The notes beneath the pieces were generated by a model. It had not been told where the DNA came from and did not search any database. It saw only the letters and a program-made list of their open reading frames with translations. Below, in pieces: positions 1 to 10,121 of a stretch of 64,000 nt of DNA. The first letter of the stretch is position 1. Each line of letters opens with the position of its first letter. Source of the stretch: Oscillospiraceae bacterium (GTDB taxonomy: Bacteria; Bacillota; Clostridia; Oscillospirales; Oscillospiraceae); assembly GCA_030625685.1 (NCBI GenBank), contig DAOUQJ010000003.1, positions 1 through 64,000 of the forward strand. Direction: 5' to 3'. Both the position numbers and the translations under genes were made by a program.

Positions 1-1
1 C

Positions 2-2044
2 AGCAAAGAAGTAACGGTTGGCACGACTTCAGCAACACCAGAAACTACACCAACTATAGAGATTGACTATGAAGATGAAACACTAACAGGTTTTGTAGAT
101 GGCAAGAACTATACGATAAATGGACAAGATGCTGCCATAACAGATGGAATAATTGCGGTGGATGCTACGTGGCTTGGAACAGATGTAAGCATTGTGACAA
201 AAGGCAATGGCACAACAAAGCTAGATAGTGCAGCACAAACATTAACTGTTCCAATAAGACCTTCTGCTCCTGAGGAAGAAATTCAAATTTCTATAACTGA
301 AAATAGCATAACAATAACAAATTGCTTAGACTTTGCTGATTGTCAATACTCGAAAAATGGAACGAACTGGAGAGATGAAGCAGTTTTTATAAACTTGAAA
401 AGTGAAACAAAATACACCATTTACATCAGCAAAAAAGCAACTGCAGAAGCGTTTCGTTCGGAATCTAATGTAAAAACAGTGACGACAGAGAAAGCTACTT
501 TAGAAACGGGAACAGTGTTAGGTAAGGTTTTAAATGAAAGTGATTCACCTATAACAGGAGCGACTGTAAAAATTTCCAAAGAAGGGACCACAGGCGAAGC
601 CATAGATATACAAACAACAAATGATCAGGGTGAATTTACATTCAATCAAATAACCTACGGTGTATACAGTCTTGTTGCAACAAAGGGCGAGAAAACGGAA
701 ACAAAGACTATTATTGTTGATAAGGCAACTGTTACACAAAACGTGGTGCAACTATCAGGAAATAGAGACACAGTAGTTGAAGTGGAAACGAATACACCAT
801 CGGTTGCAGCAAACAATTTAGAGAATATGTTCAGTGAAGAAGATATACAGTTGGCAAAAACGGGTACAGTAGAAATTAAGCTTTCAATTGAGGAAAAAGA
901 AGAGGATGCAGTAGTATCTACTGAAAAAACTAAAATTGAAGCGCAGGTTACCGCAGGTAAAAAAGTAGGAATATTTTTGGATGCAAAGCTTTTAAAGACC
1001 GTAGTAGGGACCCTTGCTAACGATGTTACAGACAAACAAATACAGCCACCAGCAGGTGAAAAGGTAACAATAACAATGGATCTTCCAGTGGAACTACAGA
1101 ACAGAGCACCTTATGAAATTATTCGAATGCACAATGGAGTAGCAGAAAAAATACCTGCAGTTTATAACAGTGAATTCCAAACACTAACCTTTGAAGCGGA
1201 TAAGTTTTCTATCTATGCTGTTGCATATACTAGCCCTAAAAAAAGTAGTGGGGGAAGTAGAACGCAGTATTATACAATCGAAGCGAAAGCAGGGGTTGGA
1301 GGACAAATATCGACAACGGGTGAAGAATCTGTAGAGAGAGGAAAAGATCAAACCTTTACTATGAGAGCCGAATATGGATATCAAATAAAAGATGTGTTAG
1401 TAGATGGCGAAAGTGTCGGGCCAGTAGAGAGTTATTCTTTTGAAAATGTAAACAGAACACATACAATTGAAGTTATATTTGAGAAAGTATATCCTTTTGT
1501 CGATATAAATGAGGAGGATTGGTTTTATAAAAGTGTCCAAGGTATTTATGATCAAAAACTGATGAACGGTATTACTGAAACTCATTTTGGTCCAGATCAA
1601 TATACAACACGTGGTATGATTGCGACTATAATTTATCGACTCAATAGATCAAATATCAGAATAGAAAGTAACTTCACGGATGTTGATAAAGGTGAATATT
1701 ATTATGAAGCTATTGGATGGGCAGAAGAAAATGAAGTTGTAAAAGGCTATGGAGATGGCACCTATGGTCCGAATGATACGATTACGCGTGAGCAGTTAGT
1801 CGTAATATTGTACAGATATTTTATGCAAACAAAAGATTCTACTATAGAATTGAACGAAGAAATTTTACTAAAATTTAGTGATAAAGATCAAATATCAGAG
1901 TATGCAAAACCTGCAATGATATGGGCGAGTGAAAATGGTATCATACAAGGGAAAGAAAATAACATCCTTGATCCTAAAGGAAATGCAACTAGAGCAGAAG
2001 TAGCACAGATTATATTGAACTATATGAATGCACTTGTAGAATAG
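2..2044 (+). CDS. Cell-surface protein with Cna/CarboxypepD_reg-like domain, InlB B-repeat-like segment and C-terminal SLH domains (5' truncated by window edge)
   Basis: Frame open from base 2; GKVLNESDSPITGATVKIS regulatory-like domain; YPFVDINEEDWFYKSVQGIYDQKLMNGIT and following SLH motifs. Confidence 0.85.
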   Translation, partial: SKEVTVGTTSATPETTPTIEIDYEDETLTGFVDGKNYTINGQDAAITDGIIAVDATWLGTDVSIVTKGNGTTKLDSAAQTLTVPIRPSAPEEEIQISITENSITITNCLDFADCQYSKNGTNWRDEAVFINLKSETKYTIYISKKATAEAFRSESNVKTVTTEKATLETGTVLGKVLNESDSPITGATVKISKEGTTGEAIDIQTTNDQGEFTFNQITYGVYSLVATKGEKTETKTIIVDKATVTQNVVQLSGNRDTVVEVETNTPSVAANNLENMFSEEDIQLAKTGTVEIKLSIEEKEEDAVVSTEKTKIEAQVTAGKKVGIFLDAKLLKTVVGTLANDVTDKQIQPPAGEKVTITMDLPVELQNRAPYEIIRMHNGVAEKIPAVYNSEFQTLTFEADKFSIYAVAYTSPKKSSGGSRTQYYTIEAKAGVGGQISTTGEESVERGKDQTFTMRAEYGYQIKDVLVDGESVGPVESYSFENVNRTHTIEVIFEKVYPFVDINEEDWFYKSVQGIYDQKLMNGITETHFGPDQYTTRGMIATIIYRLNRSNIRIESNFTDVDKGEYYYEAIGWAEENEVVKGYGDGTYGPNDTITREQLVVILYRYFMQTKDSTIELNEEILLKFSDKDQISEYAKPAMIWASENGIIQGKENNILDPKGNATRAEVAQIILNYMNALVE

Positions 2045-2396
2045 AAAAGAGTTGATATTTTATATTTTAAATGTTAAGTAAAGATGCATGGCTATTAAAG
2101 TTCACGCATCTTTATTTAAGTTAAGAGATAGTGAAATAACCATAATTATTGTATGTTTAAAAAGCTAAATTAAACTAGAATTTAAAAAGAGCATCCTCAA
2201 TCATATAATTCAAATGAAGAAAAAATCTAGAAGAGTTGAGTTAATATTTGTAACGGATTTTAAATCTCAGTGTTAATGCCATGTTTTAAATATTAAATTT
2301 GATAAGATATTTAGCTAATTATTATTGTTGAAAGTTTACGATTCTATAAGTTTGCATAATTACGTGATAATTCGTAAACTCTACATATGCAAAAAA

Positions 2397-2429
2397 ATAA
2401 GTATGTAATCGTTGCGATTACATACTTAT
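2397..2429. repeat. Perfect 15-bp inverted repeat with 3-nt loop (ATAAGTATGTAATCG-TTG-CGATTACATACTTAT)
   Basis: Direct reading of both arms; no T-run directly after. Confidence 0.8.
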
Positions 2430-2438
2430 AAAAATCGT

Positions 2439-2486
2439 GGTTGCGAGAGGAGTTGAATTCTTCTCGCAACAGTGTTTTTTTATTTT
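2439..2486 (+). terminator. Hairpin GTTGCGAGA...TCTCGCAAC followed by T-rich tract
   Basis: Stem-loop plus GTGTTTTTTTATTTTT. Confidence 0.6.
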
Positions 2487-2679
2487 TAATCCTTAGAAGC
2501 CTTATGTATCTATGCTTCTAGGAATTTTAACATCGAAAAACAGATGTTTCAAGAGCTTATATCTATCAAAGTAATTACTACAATTAACTAATTTTCAGAA
2601 CGATCTACAGTAGTAACAGATTTTTAGTAATGTGTAGAGGGAATACTGAAGAATATTGATATAATTTCTTGCAATACTG

Positions 2680-2838
2680 TCAAGAATTTGTCTTGTCATC
2701 ACCTGGAGAATTCATGTTAGCGGATTGTTTTTTTGTATTTCTGCTTTCACCATCTAACGCACTTTCTGCCATAGTCGGACCACCTCTAGACTTTTTCTTG
2801 CGAACATTTTTAGGGTCAAGCTGACTGTCTTTAGCCAT
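2680..2838 (-). CDS. Small Lys/Ser-rich polar protein, 52 aa (MAKDSQLDPKNVRKKKSRGGPTMAESALDGESRNTKKQSANMNSPGDDKTNS)
   Basis: ATG with upstream AGAGGTG ribosome-binding site; intact frame; below the ORF track length cutoff. Confidence 0.6.
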   Translation of the reverse strand: MAKDSQLDPKNVRKKKSRGGPTMAESALDGESRNTKKQSANMNSPGDDKTNS

Positions 2839-3055
2839 GATAAATCACCTCTTGAGTAGTATGGACTTTAATTACTGAATTATACTATTACTGGATCCAA
2901 AATAGGCTCAATTTGAGATATAACTAGAAATTTTGAAAAAAATACTCATATTATTACACAAAATGAAAGTTGATAGGAAATGATTGTGAGATATATGTGA
3001 GAAATTTCTCCAAACTAAGTTTGCTTTTACTAATTATCAATATCATTAACTTCTA

Positions 3056-3616
3056 TTAAGAAACTCTATTTTGCATCTGTTTTCCGTAATTAATTATTTC
3101 ATTTTTAGCTTTATTTACATTATAATAAAGTTTTTCTGATTCTTTTGTGTTGCCATACATTTGCCATCCCATAGTTTTAACGAAAGGTAAATTAATTCGA
3201 CCCATAAAACTTAAAACATCTTTCACTGGATATCCTAGAAAAAAACCAATTTCATGTGGGAAATATTCGCTATACTTTAGTTTATATATTAAAGTTGAAA
3301 CATAATCATGTAGTGTGAAATGTTTACTGTATCCCAACTCCCTTAAATATTTCAATACTATTGTTCTATTTAGCGTTTCCTCTAATGCGACTGAATTATA
3401 AAGAAATAATTTATACTTTTCATCTTTCTTTCCAAGTACTTTAAAGGATAAGTGGTTTTTTAATAAAATACACTTATTAAAATTTTCTTTGGAAACATAA
3501 ATAATAACAGAAGGTTTAATTCCTAAAAATACAATGCCGATATTACTACAAAAATAGCAACTTCCGATATCATTTGTAATATTATTTTCAACCCACTTTT
3601 TGATCAATAAATCCAT
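3056..3616 (-). CDS. DUF3793-like protein
   Basis: HEIGFFLGYPVKDVLSFMGR and GWQMYGN motifs resemble clostridial DUF3793 proteins. Confidence 0.65.
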   Translation of the reverse strand: MDLLIKKWVENNITNDIGSCYFCSNIGIVFLGIKPSVIIYVSKENFNKCILLKNHLSFKVLGKKDEKYKLFLYNSVALEETLNRTIVLKYLRELGYSKHFTLHDYVSTLIYKLKYSEYFPHEIGFFLGYPVKDVLSFMGRINLPFVKTMGWQMYGNTKESEKLYYNVNKAKNEIINYGKQMQNRVS

Positions 3617-4006
3617 AATTAGCTCCTAGATTTAAGAATAAATATATGATTTCTAAAGCTGATCTAAATTATGCAGATGAAGTTCAAAAAGTCAGTGTAA
3701 AGGATTTGATAAAAGGAAGAACAGTCAAACTAAAATATTTTACGTGTTATTCAATTAAATTAGATTGCACAAAATAGAGATTAATTCAAAATTTAAATGT
3801 TAGTTGACAAGCAATTTGATGTAAATGGACAAAGTCATTGCAAGAAAAGGATTATCAAATATGAGAATATAAAATCGGATGAGTAATAAAGCTGTTTAAA
3901 TGGGGAAACATAAAAATGGAGTGTCTGTACGATTTTGAGAATTAAAACTCTTGTCGTGTAAAATTAATTTAAATATTTCGTCTTTAAATTTGAAAGGATA
4001 TAATCT

Positions 4007-4195
4007 ATGAAAGTGACTATTAATCGTTCTGGTTGCATTAGCTGTGGCATCTGTGAGGACGTATGTCCTGAAGTATTTCGTTTAGATGATGAAGGCTTAG
4101 CAGAAGTAATAAATCAGCCAGAGTCAGATAATGAAGCGGGCGCAGTACAAGCTGCTGAAGAGTGTCCTGTTGATGTAATATTGATTGAAAATTAG
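4007..4195 (+). CDS. Small single-cluster [4Fe-4S]-type ferredoxin
   Basis: CISCGICEDVCPEVF...AAEECPVDVI cysteine pattern; RBS GAAAGGATATAATCT. Confidence 0.9.
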   Translation: MKVTINRSGCISCGICEDVCPEVFRLDDEGLAEVINQPESDNEAGAVQAAEECPVDVILIEN

Positions 4196-4351
4196 TTATA
4201 ATTAAAGCCTTTTCAAGTAATCCCCCTTTTATTATAAATGGGGGATTACTTTGCGTTTAAGATCTTGTACATTTTATAATATGAGGTGTTACTATTATTG
4301 GGGTTAGAGTAATTTTTTTTTAATTGGTAATGATAGTATTGAGGTGTTAAT

Positions 4352-4650
4352 ATGAGTAATAAACTAAAAAATCAGACAAGTCCCTATCTTCTTCAACATG
4401 CAGATAATCCTGTAAATTGGTATCCATGGTGTGATGAAGCATTTGAAAAAGCTAAACGTGAAGATAAACCAATTTTTTTAAGTATAGGATATAGTACTTG
4501 TCATTGATGTAATGTTCTAGACTGGAACCATAAAATTATGTGAAAAACTGCTAATTTCACAACATTAAATTGAGCATAATTACTAATGGTTTGGTTCCAT
4601 TACATGAAGTGCTTTTCGAAGATATTCAGAGAAATTTTATGCATAAATAA
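4352..4650 (+). pseudogene. Disrupted N-terminal fragment of YyaL/DUF255 thioredoxin-domain protein (copy 1)
   Basis: [26 protein letters not shown]...GYSTCH then TGA at 4505-4507; resumes as HEVLFEDIQRNF at 4603. Confidence 0.8.
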
Positions 4651-4691
4651 GAATAGAGCACCCATCAATTAGGTGCTCTATTTTAATGTAA

Positions 4692-5114
4692 TTATTCTTT
4701 TTCTGATTTATGATTTGACGTTTCAGGCTTTGGTGTTTTAGTAACATAATCATAAGCAAGGGTCTCAATTATAATTGGTTTAGCGCATTCTTTTCCGAGT
4801 TTATTAGAAGTGTTTATTTTATTGTTTTCGTCCATACATCTTACCCCCCTCACAATAACATTACAGATAACAACTAATAGAATGATGAGAATTACTGCAA
4901 TAAAAAGTGTTGGTGCAATAATTAGTTTAACTCTGATATTATTATTGTTATATTTGGTTTGATAAAAAAGATCTAAAATTTTGTGGTGATAAGATAATCT
5001 ACCTAATTCTTCAATGAAAAGATTACTTTGATTATTCATTTGGTTATAAAGTATTTGGGGTCTTGGCAAAGTATTATATTTGTAACGCCATTGTACTAAT
5101 AGGCTTAAGACCAT
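4692..5114 (-). CDS. Hypothetical protein with one predicted transmembrane helix
   Basis: LIIAPTLFIAVILIILLVVICNVIV hydrophobic stretch; start uncertain. Confidence 0.4.
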   Translation of the reverse strand: MVLSLLVQWRYKYNTLPRPQILYNQMNNQSNLFIEELGRLSYHHKILDLFYQTKYNNNNIRVKLIIAPTLFIAVILIILLVVICNVIVRGVRCMDENNKINTSNKLGKECAKPIIIETLAYDYVTKTPKPETSNHKSEKE

Positions 5115-5251
5115 ACTTGCTAGAAAAAATAGAGTTACAATACTTATAGAAAAAAATGAAACAGATACTATATCTATTTAGTCCATTCTAACCATGAGAT
5201 TAAGTATCGTTCTGAATGACAATAAGAGGTGTATTATCAATTTGTCATGAA

Positions 5252-6526
5252 TTATAGATCGAAATTGATTTGAATGGGCTCTGCGGAATTAACAATAATT
5301 TCCTCTGCGATTGCACGAATTAATGGTATTTCTTTAGCAAGTGTTTTATCATGCTTAAACGGTTCATAACGCAATTTCTGGCCTTCTTTACTATGAACAA
5401 TAGAATTTCTGACAGAGTATACTCTGCTGCGAATATCATTATATACTTTGTCTTCAGTGTCTTCAAAGTTTATGGTTTTACTCTCGTCTGCAAACGGTAC
5501 AAATGTTTCACTGTAATAGTTTATGGCAGATGAATCGATAGAATTAATTCCATCTTTTAATACTTCAAAGTCCGTAACATACTTTTTCAAGCATAGCAAT
5601 AATCCTGTTTTTTCATTCCATACACCGTCATCACGTTGCTCTTTCATTTTCTTTCTTATCTTAGAATAGAATTGCTCAATCTCTGATTTTTTGTAAGGGG
5701 AAAAAGATGGCCTTGTAATAAAATTTACTATTTCTTGGTAAACATCTTGTTCAGATATTGATTGAAAGAAATATTCCACAACATGATAGAAAGCTAAGTA
5801 CTGCGTAAAAGGATTGTCTACGGAAATTGCTTGATGGTAATATTTTGTTAACTCTGTTTTGTAAGACTTGTATGGAAATTTTTGCCCCTGTCGGCTCATT
5901 CTCCTCCTGTAAGAACGACGTCTTTCCGAAAGATCTGCAACAGAATAGGTAATATTCTCATTATATGATATATTGAATACATATGAATGAAACATCTTCA
6001 TAAATTCTTTCATTGAATATTCTCGTGGAGCGATGATTGCTATTGTGGTTATTCGAAACAAATCAAATAAGCTCTCTACGGAATTTATGTTATCTTGTTG
6101 TGCAATGCGATAACTTCGAATTAAATCTAATTCAATTTCTGAATGTGTTCCTGAATAGCAAACTAGAGCAAATATATATCTTGTACTTGCTTTTCTTACG
6201 CTGAAATCAAAATTATGCTCAGATATCTGATGAGCAGATCGGCCTACTCTAAATCGGTTTGCCATTATCATGGGGTTACTTGGTTCCACAGCAATCTCTA
6301 ATGATGATGTTCCTTGCAGACCAATTGCTCTAAATGAAAAATCATTAGATAATTCTTCTACTATGCTTTCTAGGTCTTTTTGTGGAATTTCACCGATTTT
6401 TCGTTTCTGCACCTCATCAGGTTCAAAGGTCTCCCTTGCAGGCATTATTAGATAATTGCCATTTTCCTCTTCCATAAATAGATTTTGCTTTCGCATTCCA
6501 TTAATAAAGTTTTCTATAGTAAACAT
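5252..6526 (-). CDS. Hypothetical protein with C-terminal HEPN-like RNSIVH motif
   Basis: Long intact ORF; RSRVYSVRNSIVHSKEG fits the R-X4-H HEPN pattern. Confidence 0.6.
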   Translation of the reverse strand: MFTIENFINGMRKQNLFMEEENGNYLIMPARETFEPDEVQKRKIGEIPQKDLESIVEELSNDFSFRAIGLQGTSSLEIAVEPSNPMIMANRFRVGRSAHQISEHNFDFSVRKASTRYIFALVCYSGTHSEIELDLIRSYRIAQQDNINSVESLFDLFRITTIAIIAPREYSMKEFMKMFHSYVFNISYNENITYSVADLSERRRSYRRRMSRQGQKFPYKSYKTELTKYYHQAISVDNPFTQYLAFYHVVEYFFQSISEQDVYQEIVNFITRPSFSPYKKSEIEQFYSKIRKKMKEQRDDGVWNEKTGLLLCLKKYVTDFEVLKDGINSIDSSAINYYSETFVPFADESKTINFEDTEDKVYNDIRSRVYSVRNSIVHSKEGQKLRYEPFKHDKTLAKEIPLIRAIAEEIIVNSAEPIQINFDL

Positions 6527-6761
6527 GATATCTCCTTATTGTTTTTAAAAATTGACCTTCTAAATATTATAACATAATTTGACAAAAACTCTACTGCTTG
6601 GATTATACTAGGGGTTGTTTTCGTGTTTACACTTATGCTAAACAAATATCTCAAAATTTATTTGACCTGTCCATTTTAAAATAAGATAGTGTTTGACTAT
6701 ATTGCTCCATCAAAAACCGCAACAAAAAACCCTCAAAGCCATATGCTTCAAGGGTTTTCAG

Positions 6762-6793
6762 TGGTGACCCGTCGGAGATTCGAACTCCGGACA
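6762..6793 (-). other. Truncated tRNA 3' end (T-arm plus acceptor strand plus CCA), probable att scar
   Basis: Minus strand TGTCCGGAGTTCGAATCTCCGACGGGTCACCA; no anticodon or D arm beside it. Confidence 0.65.
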
Positions 6794-7099
6794 ATTGCTT
6801 AAAAGGTAGATATTCTACTTACTGTTTTTAAGTGATACTAAATGTTAGAAAACTAGCTCTCCATTAGTTAAGTAAGTGTGCTTTTCATTATCTAGCATGC
6901 TTGAAAAGTTATGACGGTCTAATATGTAAAAGGAGGACTGCCATCAAGGCAATTCTCTTTAATTTTTATATGCCTTCACTTATAAAAAAATGATATAACC
7001 ATACTTAACTGCATCATATTTTTGCACGTGATTTTAGTATAATCGGTAGCTATCTAGTAATAATAAAAATATAATAATAATTAATAGGAGGTGATCCCA

Positions 7100-9093
7100 A
7101 TGAACAAAAACAGAGAACCCAATAGATTGATCCATGAGAGTTCGCCATATTTGCTACAGCATGCTAATAATCCAGTAAATTGGTTTCCGTGGAGTAGCGA
7201 AGCTTTTGAAAAAGCAAAGCAAGAAGACAAGCCTATCTTCTTATCTATTGGGTATAGCTGACTTGGTTCTACTTTTGTACTTGTCATTGGTGCCATGTTA
7301 TGGCGCATGAGAGTTTTGAAGATGCTGAGATTGCCGAAATCCTTAATCATGATTTTGTATCTATCAAAGTTGACAAGGAAGAGCGTCCTGATATAGACAA
7401 TATATATATGAGTGTGTGTCAGATATATACTGGAAGAGGTGGATGGCCAACAAGCATCTTCATGACTCATGATCAAAGGCCTTTTTTTGCTGGAACATAT
7501 TATCCAAAAACATCAAAATATAATATGATAGGTTTTCTTGATTTACTTCAACTAATATCAGAAAAATGGCTAAAAGATAGAGCAAATTTGATTGCTACAT
7601 CAAAAGAAGTTATAAAGCATTTGAATTCAGAAACTCTAAAAAATAAAAGTATATCTCATGACATATTCGAACAAGCAATCAATAGTTATAAATATTTATA
7701 TGACAATGAGTTTGGAGGGTTTGGAGGAGCTCCCAAATTTCCATCTCCCCATAATTTGATGTTTCTTTTGGATTATTATGAGAGATTCAAAGACAATAAT
7801 TGCCTTGCAATGGTTGAAACAACGTTACTTCAAATGTACAAAGGAGGTATCTTTGATCACATTGGATTTGGTTTTTCAAGATATTCAACGGACAAATATT
7901 TTCTAATTCCACACTTTGAAAAAATGCTTTATGATAATGCACTTTTAATTCTGGCTTATACTAAAGCATACGATATCACTCAAAAAGATTTATATAAAGA
8001 TATAGCAGAAAAAACAGCAAAATATATTATGCGAGAAATGACTGATGTAGTTGGCGGTTTTTATTCTGCACAAGATGCTGACATTGATGGAGTTGAAGGA
8101 AAATATTACGCGTTTGATTATGAAGAGCTTGTTGATTTATTAGGTAGTAAAAATGGTATTGAATTCAATCAATATTACGGCATAACAAGAGAAGGAAATT
8201 TTGAAGGAAATAGTGTACCTAATCTATTGCATAATACAATTATAAGTGATGGGTTTGATGAAATGCTATCCATAGTTTATGAATATAGAAAATCAAGAAA
8301 TAAACTCCATCTTGATGATAAAATTCTCACCTCATGGAATTCACTTATGATAGCTTCTTTTACTCATTTATATCAAATGGTGAAAAATTCAACTTACCTT
8401 GAAGTAGCTATAAAAGCGTGTAATTTTATTGAACATAACCTATGTGATCAAAACACGTTATATGTTAGCTATCGTAATGGAATAGTATCAAACAAAGGAT
8501 TCTTGAACGATTATTCATTTTATATTTTTGCACTAATTAACTTGTATGATGTAACTTTAGAACAAAGCTATCTGAATAAAGCCATAAGTATATGCGATAA
8601 AGTGTTGACAGAGTTTCATGACGATATTAACAGAGGATTTTTCATATACGGGGATGAAAATGAACAATTGATTATGAAGCCGAAGGAAACTTATGACGGA
8701 GCTATTCCAAGTGGAAACTCAGTAATGTGCTATAATCTTTTGAGATTATCGAATTTAGCAATTGATAAAAGATTTGGAGATAGAGCAAAAGAGCAACTTG
8801 ATTTTATGTTTTCCATTGCCACATCAAATCCAATGAGCTATAGTTTTTATCTTTCGTCTTTGCTGATGTACCACTATCCAAATAAAAAGATTGTATGTGT
8901 TTTGAAAGATATGGATGACAAAGAAAGTTTGAAGAGAAAAATGAACCCCAATAGGGATATCATTATTTTAGTTAAACCAACCGAGGAGTATAAATTATTG
9001 AATAACAAAACAACATTTTATCTTTGCACGCACAACTCTTGTCTGCCACCCACGAATAGCTTAAATGATATAGAAAAATATAATGCTAGCTGA
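7100..9093 (+). pseudogene. yyaL: YyaL/DUF255 thioredoxin-domain protein (copy 2), interrupted by a 20-bp insertion giving stop and frameshift
   Basis: 7100-7261 [31 protein letters not shown]...SIGYS*; frame resumes at 7279 TCHWCHVMAHESFED and runs to 9093. Confidence 0.8.
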
Positions 9094-9260
9094 ATTTTAC
9101 AACCAAGATTGTATTCTTATAATAAAATTAGAGGTATTTGTGTGATTTTAATTTATGTGGTTCAATTACACCTTATTTTAAAAACGTTAACTTTAAACTA
9201 AGGTCAACTATATACTTAAATCATAATTTAGTTGTATTAATTTGATGTGATTTTTAAGAA

Positions 9261-9291
9261 AGGCACTGTTCTTTAAGAACAGTGCCTTTTA
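9261..9291. terminator. Bidirectional terminator AGGCACTGTTCTT-TAAGAACAGTGCCT
   Basis: Near-perfect palindrome between convergent genes with T/A tracts. Confidence 0.8.
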
Positions 9292-9347
9292 TTGCTTATT
9301 AATTAATGTTTCATTCTAAATTCAATGTAAATATTGATAAGATTAAC

Positions 9348-9749
9348 TTAGAGGGAAACTCCTAATTGGCTAAGTAGTCCTAAGACATCAAACTGTGCCC
9401 AAAGCTCCACGGCTTTTTTATTTTCCATACGAGTGATAACTACATCAGCGAACACAACTTTTTTACCTGTTGCAGGTATCCCATTAAAATCTCCGCGATG
9501 CGTACCACTTACAGATATATAAGTAGTAACAAGATCATTTTCAGCAACTTGGAACTCAATTTTATGAGTTAAATCTGGAAATGCTGTAAATAACATTTGT
9601 GCAAATCCAAGAAAACCATCTTTATTTGCAACATTAGGGAATGATGGAAGGTGTCCGATGAAATTATCAGCACATAATTCATCAAGACCTTCAATAGTGT
9701 TTTTTTCAATTAAATCTCTTACAATTGTTTTGTTTTCTATTGTTATCAT
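9348..9749 (-). CDS. SnoaL-like ester cyclase (NTF2 fold)
   Basis: NFIGHLPSFPN...FAQMLFTAFPDLTHKIEFQVAENDLVTTYISVSGTHRGDFNGIPATGKKV. Confidence 0.85.
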   Translation of the reverse strand: MITIENKTIVRDLIEKNTIEGLDELCADNFIGHLPSFPNVANKDGFLGFAQMLFTAFPDLTHKIEFQVAENDLVTTYISVSGTHRGDFNGIPATGKKVVFADVVITRMENKKAVELWAQFDVLGLLSQLGVSL

Positions 9750-9874
9750 GTTTTAACTTCCTCTCTCTTACTTATTTCCTAGTATCAACTGTTAAATTCA
9801 AACAATTACCAGTCATTTTTTTAACTGTTCTCATCATTAGTTTCTAATATAATAGCAATTTTTTTGATTTTGAA

Positions 9875-9893
9875 CATCAACCGAAAGGTTGAG
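9875..9893. promoter_or_regulatory. Dyad ATCAACCGAAAGGTTGA upstream of the ester cyclase
   Basis: Minus strand: dyad-TTGATG-20 nt-TATTAT; same architecture at 15900 and 13950. Confidence 0.65.
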
Positions 9894-10121
9894 AAAAGAG
9901 AAAACAAAAAGTTTTATTTGGTAAATTTCTAGAGGATTGATATTTTAACAGAAAAATAAAAGTCCCAAATACTAAGATAATATGGGATGTGTGTACTTGA
10001 AAGATATCTTTCAAAGAAGTCATAACCTGAGAATTTTCATGATTGAAGTAATGTTTTATTATTGATATTGTTTAGAAATTTAACTATAATCTAACTATTT
10101 GAAGGATGATTGGAGTATTTA

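Noticed and set aside
655-1035. Antisense ORFs inside the SLH gene (421-603, 545-751, 655-1035, 1184-1384, 1397-1600)
   Set aside because: Complementary to a well-supported coding sequence; no family motifs or RBS
4352-4600. Selenocysteine at the TGA inside STCH-TGA-C of yyaL copy 1
   Set aside because: No convincing SECIS-like hairpin immediately downstream, the frame soon ends, and the downstream residues of the family are interrupted; insertion/mutation is simpler
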